Source: Tritrichomonas musculus (lineage: Eukaryota; Parabasalia; Tritrichomonadida; Tritrichomonadidae). Taken from it: a stretch of DNA of 64,000 bases. Of this stretch, positions 51,109 through 61,804 are shown piece by piece. The DNA is taken from contig JAPFFF010000027.1 in the NCBI GenBank assembly GCA_039105265.1, forward strand, positions 1,178,001 through 1,242,000. The letters run 5' to 3'. The first letter of the stretch is position 1. Each line of letters starts with the position of its first letter. Under the pieces are notes generated by a model. The model did not search any database and had not been told where the DNA came from. It saw only the letters and a list, made by a program, of their open reading frames with translations. The position numbers and the translations under genes were made by a program.

Positions 51109-51885
51109 TATCGTAACATAATTTTTTATCGTAACGTTATTTTTTTTTAGAAAAATTTTAAAATATAAAAATCTAATTTTCTAAATATGTATTGAAGATA
51201 ATTTATTATAAATTATATCAATATATTTGTTACGTAATAAGTAATATATCATATCATAATAAATATGAAATTCTTCCATATTGAGTGAGTTTTTCATTAA
51301 ATTAATGAAAAAAAAAAAAATGAATTATTTCATGATACATCGAATTACCTTTCAATTTAAACAAATACATAGCATCTATATGCAATAGCAATTAATATTT
51401 CTTCATAGTGATTAATTGTAAAACTATTCGATTTTGATAAAATATAACAAAACACAATTAAACGACCGTTTAAAATTATATTAAAAAATAAATGTGTCTT
51501 TTTAGCAAGCTTAAGTTATTAAAATCAGAAACAAAGAATAAGAAATTGGTATAACTAATCAAAAATGCGTTTGCTTGAATAATTTTGTTGAAAACTCTAG
51601 AGTTTAATAGCATATAAGCATTTGTATGAATGATAAAATAGGAATAATACTTTTTATTCAATTTTTTTGAATATGCATTCAATTTGTTGATCGTTATCCT
51701 AGTTTCCTCTTAAAGTGTTTTCACCAGATCTACACTAAAATAAATCACAAAAACGCAGTTAAATGTATAATATGCACAAATACATAATTATAATAGTTTA
51801 TTTTGTCTTAAATAGTCATTTTTATCTTGTTTCATATGTTATTCATATTCAATTTTGGCCAAAATAATGGATTTTGAGAGATGAC

Positions 51886-52003
51886 GAAGAAATTCTCAGT
51901 AAATGACTGTTAAAATTCATTACAAATGATGTGGTAGATTCTACACAAATGATAGCGAAGATTTCCTACAAATGACAATGAAGATTTTCAACATAAAGTA
52001 CAA
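51886..52003. repeat. Degenerate 23-24-bp tandem repeat
   Basis: About five units of the type ATTYYTACAAATGAYARYGAAG are seen end to end, with the outer units most changed. Confidence 0.5.
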
Positions 52004-52612
52004 TAAAATACCAAAACATTACCTTAAATTTTGCGTTTATGTATAAAGATTTAAAAACTTTTTTTAAGGTAATGTTAAACTGCGATAAATATTTGAAAAA
52101 GGAAAAGGCAGGTAAAAAGAACTGGTGTAAACATTCAAGTTGCATGCTAATGCCGTTCAAGTTGTATAATTTCAAATAAAATGGAAATTGAAACTCAAGA
52201 GTAATCTTTACATTAAAAAAATCATCTTCCAAAAAGTAGGAATATTCAATTGGTATCGGTTTTGTTTCTTCAGCTTGATTTGAGGCCTGCCTAAACTATA
52301 CTGCTTTTTATAGTGTTTTGACCAAGTTTACACTCAAAACACCAGGAAAGAATGCTATAAAAAGCATAATGTATGATTTTTCTTCAGTATTTATTTTCAA
52401 TTTATATCTAACATATAATATTTTGGTTCATTCTTTTGCTTATGAATATGGAGAAATCTCTTTTTGGAAATAAAATAAGCAGTTTCACGTTTTCTGAAAA
52501 GGTCACAGAAAGAGATTTGCAAGAGTTAGTAATGATTGAAGTATGAAATAACAAAACCTTTTCATATTTTACATCATATGCTATTCTATTAGAGTAAATC
52601 AATAAATTTTTG

Positions 52613-52728
52613 TATTATGACAACAATGAAAGATAGTATAACAACAAAATGAGGTAATAATGACAATTATAAAAGGTAGAATGGCAACGAAAGACGGTAA
52701 AATGCCAACAAAATACTGAAATATGTTA
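52613..52728. repeat. Degenerate 21-22-bp tandem repeat
   Basis: About five units of the type ATGRCAACAAAAGAYRGTAAA. The unit resembles the array 600 bases to the left (AAATGACAAYGAAGAT...). Confidence 0.5.
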
Positions 52729-52823
52729 AAAAGCAAAGGCCAAAATGACATATTTTTCAAATATTCAAATATCATATCATTTGAGCCTTTGCTTTTTGAA
52801 TATTTGAAAAATATTTGAATATC
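52727..52823. repeat. Nested hairpin with AAAAGCAAAGGC arms
   Basis: AAAAGCAAAGGC (52730-52741) pairs with GCCTTTGCTTTT (about 52785-52796); a second pair, TTTTTCAAATATTCAAATAT with its complement at about 52795-52820, overlaps it. Extruding DNA or a small palindromic element. Confidence 0.5.
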
Positions 52824-52897
52824 AAAAATTAGTATAATATTCTGTACACAACTTAGTCCTTATATTTTTTCTTTTCACTTGAACTATTCAAAAGCTA

Positions 52898-53386
52898 GGT
52901 TTGACTGTCCACAACTTTTTCAAAGGAGACTGTCCAAAAAGCAACGTATTTTTTTACACCAGCTGTCCACAGTCCAAATCTGTCCATATTTGGACAGCCA
53001 ATTCAATTGTGGACAGCCCCTCAAATTTTGAATTGATATTTGTTTTGATTTGAATTAGAAAATTTTTGATTTTTATCGGAAAAAAATTTTTAATGTTTTT
53101 CAATATTTGATAATACTCATTTAATTGCTTTCAAAATTTTGGTCAACGTTTTTTCCTCTCCATTTTATTTTAAAAATCAATTGCTATCTTTGAAACATTT
53201 TGATTAATTAACTAAAGAAAAAACTATCCATTATTTTTGTTAGTGGACTGCTCTTTCAAATTTTGAGTATTTTCCGACCAAATATAGACGTAAATAACGA
53301 TTTTCTGTCCAAAAAAAGTGACAAAATAACGTTTTTTTTTAGAAAAAGTGAAGGTAGGGACAGTCATTTCACTGGACAGTCAACCC
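52898..53386. mobile_element. TA-flanked element with GGTTTGACTGTCCA ends
   Basis: Left end GGTTTGACTGTCCAC and right end reading inward GGGTTGACTGTCCAG, flanked by TA (52896-52897, 53387-53388). The CTGTCC/GGACAG core recurs about nine times inside, in both orientations. No coding capacity. 489 bp. Confidence 0.7.
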
Positions 53387-53514
53387 TAGTTCAAAAGATA
53401 CTATTCTATGATAAATTGTTTGAATTTTTCGGATCACAAAACATAGTATCCTATTAATAATTTAATCTTCATTTTGTTTTTGTAAATATTTAATTATATA
53501 TTGCATATTTTTTT

Positions 53515-53597
53515 TTTCAAAGACAATTCAAAAATTAAATGAGTAGATAAAATTTTTGAATTCTTAATCGTAATTGAATTTTTATTTTTTTAAAAAA
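53515..53597 (+). repeat. Dispersed 80-bp repeat, copy A
   Basis: TTTCAAAGACAATTCAAAAA... matches 55361-55440 over about 80 bases with about three differences. Confidence 0.7.
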
Positions 53598-55143
53598 AAA
53601 GGTAAACGAATTTGGTTTTTTTTCAATTTTCTTATTTCGTTAAATAATCATAAAATATAAATTTAATTTATTATCTTAAACATTTTTTATTTAGAAGCAA
53701 ATAAGATCTGTCGTAGGGAAATTGGAATAATATCAATTTTAAAATATTTAATAGAAAAAGTGAAGAAATTGAATTTTAACGTCATGTATGTATTCAAAAT
53801 ATTTCTAGGTGCTCTAAGAGGATTTTGCCTAGAAACTGTTTTTTCTAACCCATTTTTAAATATTGTTTAGTTATATATTACTATTTAAATATTTATATAA
53901 TTTATTATATTTTTTATCTATAATATACAAATATTGTTTATTATTTTCCAGTATAAAGCATATTTATAAATTTATATTTTGAAAGCTTATTCAAAATATA
54001 TTGAGAATATAAAAATAATAAAGTCATTAAATTTTCTATATTTTTAAATAAAGACTATTCAATTTAAAAGAATTAAAAATGCAAATATCTTATTTTAAAA
54101 TCATTTAACCAATATTATTATGCATTTATAAAAATATAAAATAGTATAGATATATTAATGCATGTAAATATTGCTAATATTATATTAAATTGAGGGATTT
54201 TGATGAACATATTATAGTAAGCATAAAGTAAATCAATTTTTTTTATGAATATAGATGAAAATAATTTGTATACTTATTAAAAAGTATGAAAAAATAATGA
54301 AATTTGTGAAAAATAATTAGATTGGTAATGAAAAAATTATTAATCAAATTTGATTGTTTCAAATGTTTTTTTGAGTATGTGTTGATATTGAATTAACTGA
54401 ATCTGTTGATGAATATCATTAAACTGTTCTTTTTTGTTGAGTATTTTTAATATTGGGCTGTTCCTTTGCCAACTCATATCTTTTGGAGGGGACAATAAAA
54501 TTTAAGTTCATCACCATAATAAGAAAAATACATATACTTAAATAATTTATTGTAATTTAAACTTGCTTTCTATTTTTTCCATTTTTTGCAAATCATTTAA
54601 AAAAGTTCAATTATATATACAAATATTAATTAATATTCAAAATAAAAAAACATTTTAAAATATAGATATTAAATTAAAAATAATATATGATAAATGTTTC
54701 TAAAATAAATTTTCATTGAAAAGATATATAAATATATACTTTTGGTTTTATCATTATATCACAAAAAGTTAGATATTTTAACAAAAAGTTACCATTCATA
54801 AAAAAATTCATTGAAAAAATATTTTCATGATATTAGGGAAATGTTACGATTATTTTATTTTTTGTCTATATAGCCAATATTATATACTGACATACAATAT
54901 AAATCATTAGAGGTGAAGTAATAATCGAAACATTTTGTTTATGATTAATATCCATGATAATCAAAAGTACAAAAAAAAGATAAATTTCTACTCCATAAAT
55001 TATAATATTATTTTGAAATATCAAAATATCTCTCATCAATGTGATTTTTTTTATAACTGGTCCAAAAGAACAATTGTTATTGATGTTTTTTTATTTTTTT
55101 TAACGGACAAAATAAACGGCCTCCTTTTACCTTTTTAAAAAAC

Positions 55144-55178
55144 CATAGTTTATAAACGGCATCGCAAGTTTCTTGTTA
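55144..55178 (+). repeat. 35-bp repeat (TTTATAAACGGCATCGCAAG), copy 1
   Basis: Identical over 35 bases to 55446-55480. Confidence 0.75.
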
Positions 55179-55291
55179 TATATATAGACTCGATTTGAAA
55201 AAAGTGCATTTTTTTAAATTGCTCCTCCTCTTAAATTCCATTCAATGATTCATAATAAGCTCCTCCTCTAAAAAAACCATACAATTAATTG

Positions 55292-55351
55292 TTTTGACTA
55301 TATAGCGAGTGTTTTTGCTTTGATTTCATTGTTTTGACTATATAGCGAATA
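55292..55351 (+). repeat. Doublet ATTGTTTTGACTATATAGCG
   Basis: The 20-base unit occurs twice in the same direction (about 55292 and 55330), with similar tails. Confidence 0.6.
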
Positions 55352-55360
55352 TTCCCATAT

Positions 55361-55480
55361 TTTCAAAGACAATTCAAAAATTAAATGAGTAGATAAATTT
55401 TTTGAATTCTTAATCGTATTTGAATTTATATTTTTTTTAAAAAATCATAGTTTATAAACGGCATCGCAAGTTTCTTGTTA
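55361..55480 (+). repeat. Composite repeat: 80-bp copy B plus 35-bp copy 2
   Basis: The 80-bp unit (55361-55440) runs directly into the 35-bp unit (55446-55480); elsewhere the two occur apart. Confidence 0.65.
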
Positions 55481-55689
55481 GAAAATTATTTATATTTAAC
55501 ATTTATTATTATTAAATTATTGTATTACTTTTGTTTTATTCATAATATAATATATATATATATATTATTTTTTAATATATTTTTAAATTTAAATATTTTA
55601 TTACAATTAATTCAAAAATGAGAAATTTTTATTCAATTTTTGTATTTTCTATGATCTCACAATTTTCAATTATAAAGAATTTGAATCTA

Positions 55690-56441
55690 GGCTTTTGTGT
55701 CCATATAAAAAAGTGTCCATTTAAATTCAAAAAGTGAGCTTTGGATACAAAATTTTGTTCGTTATTATTTGAGAACTATTGAGTGTCCAAAATATCCATT
55801 TGGACACATTTATTTCAATTTTGGATACACTCTTAATTTTCAATTAATTAATTCCAAAGAATTAAATGAATATTTGATCGTCGTGGTTAAATAATAAATG
55901 AGATTGTAAATATTATTATACATAAATATTTATTTATATTGTTTAATATTTTTATTAATTTATTATTTAATCTTTGTTATAATATTATTTATTTGATTTG
56001 AAAATTACATATTCTTAAATTTTATTCAATATATTATAATATTTTTAATATTTTTTTTTATTTTAAAATTATATTTTTATATATTTATATAGTTATGAAA
56101 TAATGAAGAAATAATACATATAATTACATTTTTACGAAAATATTTTTAATTTTGTTATAGAAAAAAAATTGAGAGTATTATTCAAAATTTAAGAAAAAAA
56201 AAGATATCTACTCTCACTTTTTTTCTTTAGCAAGACAAATTAAAAAATGTAGAAAAATGAATATGATATTTTCGTTTTTTTACAAAAGAAATATAATATG
56301 TCCAAAAAAAAATTTATGGACACAGATATTCAAAAAATACTCTCAAAAAGAGGATTTTTAAAAATTTTGTATCCATTAAAATTCTTAAAGCTTCATCAAA
56401 AAGTTAGAAAATGGAAACTTTTTTATATGGACACAAAAGCC
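55690..56441. mobile_element. TA-flanked element with GGCTTTTGTGTCCATAT ends
   Basis: Perfect inverted ends of 25 bases (55690-55714 and 56417-56441) flanked by TA (55688-55689, 56442-56443). Symmetry continues 4 bases outward (AATC/GATT), so the true ends may lie at 55684 and 56447. Internal TGTCC/GGACA copies are frequent (GTGTCCATTT, GAGTGTCCAAA, TTTGGACACA, TATGGACACA). Probably the same superfamily as 52898-53386. No gene. Confidence 0.75.
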
Positions 56442-56447
56442 TAGATT

Positions 56448-56789
56448 TGAATGGAGTTTTTAGCACAAAAAAATTGAATCAATATACATCCACTTTTTGA
56501 ATCATAAATTGAATAAAATCTCTCAAAAAGTGGTGAATTTATATAAGCGATTGCCCCACAAATCAAAAAGTGGTCTCTCAAATCAGATGCCCAAAAGTGG
56601 TCATTGACCATTTAAAGCATAGGCTTTATTTATTAATTTCTAAATAATTAAAAAGATTTTTTAGCAAAAAAAATTTTATCTTAGCGATCAAAAAATGAAT
56701 CTATAAACAAAAGTTTTGTGATCAAAAATTGAATCTATTTAAATACTCATATTGTTTTCTCTAAGAATAATCGTATTAATATTTAAAGT
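56448..56789. other. Upstream region of Pmp-like gene
   Basis: Three copies of AAAAGTGGT (about 56525-56600) and several AAAAAATTGAATC motifs (e.g. 56468, about 56725). They may be old transposon end repeats or gene-control motifs. Confidence 0.35.
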
Positions 56790-56794
56790 TCATT
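56790..56794 (+). promoter_or_regulatory. Inr initiator of Pmp-like gene
   Basis: TCATT in GTTCATTAATTG, with the A 10 bases before the ATG at 56802; the strongest initiator match in the window. Confidence 0.6.
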
Positions 56795-56801
56795 AATTGA
56801 A

Positions 56802-59800
56802 ATGTTTTTCGTTATCGAACTCTTTATAGCTTTATCAGTTTCTAACGAAATCAAAAAGCAGCCATCTCTCCTTGAAGATTGTACAAAACCCGGTGAAGAC
56901 TATCAAGAAATCATTGATGGCTCCGGCATTGAATATGATAAAGTCAAGCTTTATTCATGCCAACAACAATTTACAAGCCAAATTACAATTAAAAATAGTG
57001 TTTTCACGATTAAATCTTGCACATTCAAAGATTTTAAGCTTGAATTTGAAGTGTATGGAATTATATTAATTAATTTTGACGATAATTTCCCCTCTGAATT
57101 AACTGGAAATGTCGAAATATTAAATACAGATTTCCAATATTGTGATGGCGGATGTGTATATTTCACATCTTCATCTGCTTCAAAATCTATAGATATTGTT
57201 CAGTGTACATTCGATCACTGCTCAGTATATAGCGGAGCAACAGCAATCAGCATTCAAGCAGCCAAAGGAAAAATAGATAATTGCAAACTTATCAAAAACA
57301 AAGTAACAGGAGCGACTGCAGGTTATATTTTCTATGATCCTCCTGAAAATCAAAATGATGATGAAAAATTGACAATTTCAAACTGTATATTTAAGCATAG
57401 TGAGAAATCTAATACAGATTCCATTCTCTTATTTAATCGAGATAATTTAAAAATCGATATTATCGGTAATCAATTCAAAATTGATTCAAAATGTCGAAGC
57501 ACTTATCTTTTTGGTCTCAAAGATTGGGCAACAATTATATTCCAAGGATGGACATTTACAGATAACTGCATGTTTCCATTGAGAACCGAATATGTTTGTT
57601 ATAGTTTTAATGACCAAATAGAACAAATAACCGACAAACTGTCAGAATGTGTTTATACACAGTGCCCTCCAGAACCAGATCCAAATTCACATCAATATGT
57701 CCGAGATTGTGAAACATTATATGACGAATCAACAAAAGTTGCATTAGACTCGCTCATTGGTATATTCGATTGCACTTTTAATCAAATTACGAATTCTGAC
57801 ACTGGTCTTGGTGGTGGTTTATACATTAAAACAAGCAATAACATCAACAAAGATATAAAACTTCCAATCAAAATCTACAATACCGACTTTTCTATATGTT
57901 CAGCTGTTAAAGGAGGTGCTATTTGCATCGAATCTACCGAAACAGGACGCTTATTTGAAATTAAAAAATGTTGCTTTAATGATAATTGGGTTCAAACAGA
58001 CGGATATGAAGACAATAATTATGGAGGGGCCATTTATATCGATGCCAAATTTAGTAGTGTTTTAATTGAAGATTCATTATTCGGTAATGATAATATGGCC
58101 GGAAATGGTGCAGCCATATGCTATGTTACAAATTCAACCTCTACAACATCATCAAAAGCTCTCTTGGAAGATGAATATATGTATTCATTAAGAATTAACT
58201 ATTGTCATTTCAATAAAAATTGGGGACAAGGCGATGGTGGAGCTATATTCATTTCATTAACGAATGGTGAACCTTCTAAGCCAATTGAAATAATTGACTG
58301 TTTTTTCAATGAAAATAGAGCTGATGAATCTGATTACAATTCAACTTTTGATGAACTATTTTTGCCTGAATCTGGTGGTTCAATATACTTCTATTATAAA
58401 CCATCAACAACACCTTCAGAAAGTTTTGGATTCAGTGTAAATAATTGCCAATTTATAAAGAACACTTGTGGTTCTAAAGGCGGCGCAATTTGTATAATAC
58501 TCAAAAATAACGAACCAGCAAAACCAATTGAAATCAATCATTGCATTTTTGACGGAAATAAAGCTCATAGTGAATATCAAGGCCAACAACCAGATGGTTA
58601 TGGTGGTTCTATATATTATTCATATACAACTGCTTCTGAATCATCATCAAAGACACTATTAGCCACAAATCCCTCATTACATATTATTGATTGCACTTTT
58701 TCAAATGGATTCGCAAATGTCACTGGTGGTTCAGTTTCAATCTTTGTCAACAATGTCCAAACAACAAGACCAATTGAAATCACAAAATGTATATTTGAAG
58801 AATCAACATCAACAGATGGTGGAGCTGTTGATATTACAAGCAACAAACCAGTTTTATTTGAAATTTCTGATTGTCAGTTCAAAGGAAAGTGTCAACTTAA
58901 CTTTAAAGCTATTTCTGGTCATGTTAAACAATGCAATTTCACAAACATGAATGAGTTGAGTGCAATTCGTTATGATTGCGATACTGTTGGTACTTCATCG
59001 CCAGATCAATTATTCAAAATTGAGAGCTGTAACTTCGTTCAAGATAATGAAGTCACATCTCTTGTTTTCTTTGTTCCAAAAACATCATCAAACTTTGAGT
59101 TCATATCAAACACAATCAATATATCAAACAATGTCACATGCATCTTCGATTGCAGTAGTGATGCACAATTGGCAGGAACATGGAAATTTGAAAGCAACAT
59201 CATTTCACCTGCCAAAGAAAAATTCATCAAAACGGAAAACGCAAAATTGATTCAATTCGGTGCATCTTGCTCAAACGGTTTCGAATGTGAGACTGATCTT
59301 CCTGGTCAAACTTGTGATGGATCAGATCGATGCGTTGCAAACGGAAATGAAATTGGAACAATCTCGTTTGTTTCAATTTTTGATGTAGAATTCAACGGAT
59401 TTGACCATCCAACAAACGGAGGAGCTGTTGAATTGAAAAACTACGGAATTGTTTGTAATCAATCCAAATTCATCCAATGTAAATCTCAACAAGGTGGTGG
59501 TGGCATCTACATCTACATAGATATACAAATTGAAGACCCAATCTTGCTCGTTGGTGTCTATTTTTCACGTTGTGAAGCCATTTTTGGAGGAGCCGTTTAC
59601 ATTTACTGCAATCAAGAGTCAAACACCGTCCAAGTCTTACAATGCACATTTGAAAACAACGTCGCAAGTAAAGTACAAACTGATGATCAACTTTTCGGTG
59701 GTTCTGCAATATATTTGTCAGTTTACAATTGTGATGTGATCGCATGTAAGTTCAGTAAAAATATAGGAACTGGCGTCAAATTTGACAGCAGCTTCGATAG

Positions 59801-60293
59801 ATCAACGAATTCAATCAAACTGTCAAAAACAGGAGTTTCCATTGAAAATTGCGTTTTTGAAATGAACGATAAGTCTTCATCTTCAATTTTCTATGTTCAT
59901 TCAAACAGAAAGCAAGTTGAGATGAACGTTAAAGATTGCATATTCACTGGAAATCTTGCAAAGAATGCTCACCACATTGACGGAACATCCATTGTCAATA
60001 AAATTGATGCCCCAAAGATCAATATTGAATTTTGCAAGTTCTCGACCGATGAAAAAACCGCTTTGAATTTGAATCGACGTTTGGTCAGATATGATGCTAA
60101 ATCTCAAGAATTCAATTTCCATAATTCTATTGAAAAGAAAGCCAATGAAGGCTTTAATTGGAAGCTTATTTCAGGAATTACTATGTCATTTATTGGTGTT
60201 GCTGTTATCATGACAATTATTGTCATTAGATATAAGAAATCTAATGAAGATGAAAATGAAGAAGAAAATGACAATGAAATGAATTTAGCTTAA
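56802..60293 (+). CDS. Chlamydia-Pmp-like beta-helix surface protein
   Basis: 1,163 residues. A signal peptide (MFFVIELFIALSVS) precedes a long right-handed beta-helix ectodomain made of the repeats typical of polymorphic outer membrane proteins: GGAIYI/GGAICI paired with C.F..N, as in GGAIYIDAKFSS, GGAIFISLTNGEPSKPIEI, GGAICIILKNNEPAKPIEI and GGAVYIYCNQES. Rungs of about 60-100 residues are seen from about 140 to 1,090. One membrane span (about 1120-1142) and a 21-residue acidic tail end it. The family is expanded in trichomonads and is thought to act in surface contact with host cells. Cysteine spacing suggests disulfides (FECETDLPGQTCDGSDRC, about 827). The frame is intact. Confidence 0.92.
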   Translation: MFFVIELFIALSVSNEIKKQPSLLEDCTKPGEDYQEIIDGSGIEYDKVKLYSCQQQFTSQITIKNSVFTIKSCTFKDFKLEFEVYGIILINFDDNFPSELTGNVEILNTDFQYCDGGCVYFTSSSASKSIDIVQCTFDHCSVYSGATAISIQAAKGKIDNCKLIKNKVTGATAGYIFYDPPENQNDDEKLTISNCIFKHSEKSNTDSILLFNRDNLKIDIIGNQFKIDSKCRSTYLFGLKDWATIIFQGWTFTDNCMFPLRTEYVCYSFNDQIEQITDKLSECVYTQCPPEPDPNSHQYVRDCETLYDESTKVALDSLIGIFDCTFNQITNSDTGLGGGLYIKTSNNINKDIKLPIKIYNTDFSICSAVKGGAICIESTETGRLFEIKKCCFNDNWVQTDGYEDNNYGGAIYIDAKFSSVLIEDSLFGNDNMAGNGAAICYVTNSTSTTSSKALLEDEYMYSLRINYCHFNKNWGQGDGGAIFISLTNGEPSKPIEIIDCFFNENRADESDYNSTFDELFLPESGGSIYFYYKPSTTPSESFGFSVNNCQFIKNTCGSKGGAICIILKNNEPAKPIEINHCIFDGNKAHSEYQGQQPDGYGGSIYYSYTTASESSSKTLLATNPSLHIIDCTFSNGFANVTGGSVSIFVNNVQTTRPIEITKCIFEESTSTDGGAVDITSNKPVLFEISDCQFKGKCQLNFKAISGHVKQCNFTNMNELSAIRYDCDTVGTSSPDQLFKIESCNFVQDNEVTSLVFFVPKTSSNFEFISNTINISNNVTCIFDCSSDAQLAGTWKFESNIISPAKEKFIKTENAKLIQFGASCSNGFECETDLPGQTCDGSDRCVANGNEIGTISFVSIFDVEFNGFDHPTNGGAVELKNYGIVCNQSKFIQCKSQQGGGGIYIYIDIQIEDPILLVGVYFSRCEAIFGGAVYIYCNQESNTVQVLQCTFENNVASKVQTDDQLFGGSAIYLSVYNCDVIACKFSKNIGTGVKFDSSFDRSTNSIKLSKTGVSIENCVFEMNDKSSSSIFYVHSNRKQVEMNVKDCIFTGNLAKNAHHIDGTSIVNKIDAPKINIEFCKFSTDEKTALNLNRRLVRYDAKSQEFNFHNSIEKKANEGFNWKLISGITMSFIGVAVIMTIIVIRYKKSNEDENEEENDNEMNLA

Positions 60294-60942
60294 TCTTAAT
60301 TAATAAAAAAATTAATAATTATTTAACTTTTTGAGAGGCCGAATGCCTTTTATATAAAACATTCTTCCATTGGGCCACAAATCGTATTTACCAGCAGACA
60401 GACCTCAGTCAATTTGTGCCAGCAGAGGTCAATTTTGCAGTAGAGGTCAATTTTTACCCTTAAAAAAAAAAAAAAAAAAAAAAAAGCTTAGAAGATTTTA
60501 TATTTTTCCAGAATATTTCCCAATGTCTCTATAGCTCCTAGTGGGCGTCGAGCGAAGCAGAGGCGTAGTCGAGATGGCAAGGATGTGGATTAGACACTGG
60601 GAAAAATTCGGAACATAAAATCTTCTAATTTTTTTTTTTAAAGGGTAAAAATTGTAATCTGTTGGCCAAAACGATCACTCCCATTTGGCGTGATGTATCA
60701 TTAACGGTATTTTGACATCACTCATTGACAATTCCATAATAATTTTTTTTAAAAGAATATTCATACAAAAAGCAATTATTTGACCTTTAGTAATCGTATT
60801 TAATTCAAATAATTGAACATAAAAGATGACTCCTAAAATAAAACTTATACATAGCCCAAATAATAAGTCAAACAAATAAAATCAATCAATAAAATAAGTG
60901 ATTGGTTTATTCAAAGATAAATTGATTATGAAATGAATGGTT
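60294..60942. other. Intergenic with palindromic MITE
   Basis: Begins with three CAGYAGAGGTCAATTTT-like units (about 60393-60452) in tandem, then the MITE below. A membrane-like open stretch on the minus strand (60675-60875) is not supported as a gene. Confidence 0.4.
60449..60654. mobile_element. Foldback MITE with GC-rich loop
   Basis: Left arm CAATTTTTACCCTTAAAAAA... (60449-60530, containing TTAGAAGATTTTATA and TTTCCCAATGTCT) pairs with the right arm (60592-60654) read in reverse. The loop (about 60531-60590) is strikingly GC-rich with GGGCGTCGAGCGAAGC and GCGTAGTCGAG. No target duplication could be fixed. Confidence 0.6.
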
Positions 60943-61385
60943 TTAAACCTCATCTGCTTTTTCTTCATTTTCTTTAGATTTTTTTCTTTATTACCAAAAA
61001 GTAAACAAGAAGGAATACAACAACACCAACTACGACAATAACTACAATCACTATTGCAGCAATTACTCCACCACTCAATAGATTTTCTTTCTTTGAATTT
61101 TCTGGAGTTGTTTCACCATTTTTAGGTGAACAATAAAAATCATTGAAAATTCGATGTGGATCAACTTTCCTTTTCCATCCATCGCAATCAAATTTTCCTT
61201 CTGATTCAGCTATTAGATATATCTTTTCATCAAGCAATTCTGATTGTTTACGATCATTAAAGATAATTTTACTTGGTACACTTTTTTAACTCCGTTTATT
61301 GGGGCTTTATCATCAGAACCTTGCGAATGAGAATCACTATATGGATGATCCTTTAACAGTTATCTCGGTGAATTTACTTTTCAAA
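60943..61385 (-). pseudogene. C-terminal end of a membrane surface protein, decayed
   Basis: Pieces in several frames give, in order, FTEITVK, HPYSDSHSQGSDDKAPINGV, PSKIIFNDRKQSELLDEKIYLIA, GKFDCDGWKRKVDPHRIFND, one strong membrane span (GGVIAAIVIVVIVVVGVVVF) and a basic-acidic tail. At least three small frame changes are seen, near 61365, 61285 and 60985, the last in an A/T run of seven. The architecture is that of the trichomonad surface families, but the exact family is not clear. The ectodomain upstream is gone. Confidence 0.6.
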
Positions 61386-61504
61386 ATATTTTATGAAAGT
61401 CTTGCTCTCTGAACAAAAAGTATCGCATATACTCAACCAAAATATTATAAAGTAGAATTTTTTCTTATTAAACAAGTTAACATGCTTATATGATAATTTA
61501 AATA

Positions 61505-61738
61505 TTAATGATTTTTTTCAATGTTAGCAAAAAAGGAAGAATTGCGATGATGATTATTTGATATGCTCATAATCAAACGAAAAGTCTCAATTAAATCTTG
61601 GATTTTGTAAAAATCATTGGAATGATGCAAATCTATTACTTCTTGAAAAACATTTTCAGTAACGTTATCTTTGTTGATGAAATTAAGAATAATTTTGTAT
61701 TTACGCTTCATTCCTGCTAAATATTTTTGAATTTCCAT
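61505..61738 (-). pseudogene. DUF3447-type ankyrin protein N-terminus, truncated
   Basis: MEIQKYLAGMKRKYKIILNF starts a 77-codon stretch ending in ISNNHHRNSSFFANIEK, the standard opening of the large trichomonad ankyrin family (SKISNNHHR...FF.KIE.I). An A run of seven just before 61515 shifts the frame into a stop; after it the other frame also stops within four codons, and no ankyrin repeats follow. An in-frame ATG at 61804 exists upstream, but MEIQ matches the family's start. Confidence 0.65.
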
Positions 61739-61804
61739 TTTAAAAGAGAAATTGGAACCTTTGTTATTTTGTGAAATATTTTGTAATAGAAGATAAATTA
61801 TCAT

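Larger units (their letters stand above)
51110..52897. other. AT-rich region with degenerate minisatellites
   Basis: Apart from the two tandem arrays and the hairpin listed separately, two related blocks (GTGTTTT-ACCA...TACACT) are seen at about 51714-51780 and 52310-52375. No gene is seen. Confidence 0.4.
53389..55683. other. AT-rich desert with dispersed direct repeats
   Basis: No gene is recognised. It contains the repeats listed below and a pair of GCTCCTCCTCT copies at about 55221 and 55259. Confidence 0.4.

Noticed and set aside
60531-60590. GC-rich loop as a tRNA or other structured RNA gene
   Set aside because: No cloverleaf, no consistent A and B boxes, and it sits at the centre of a foldback element.
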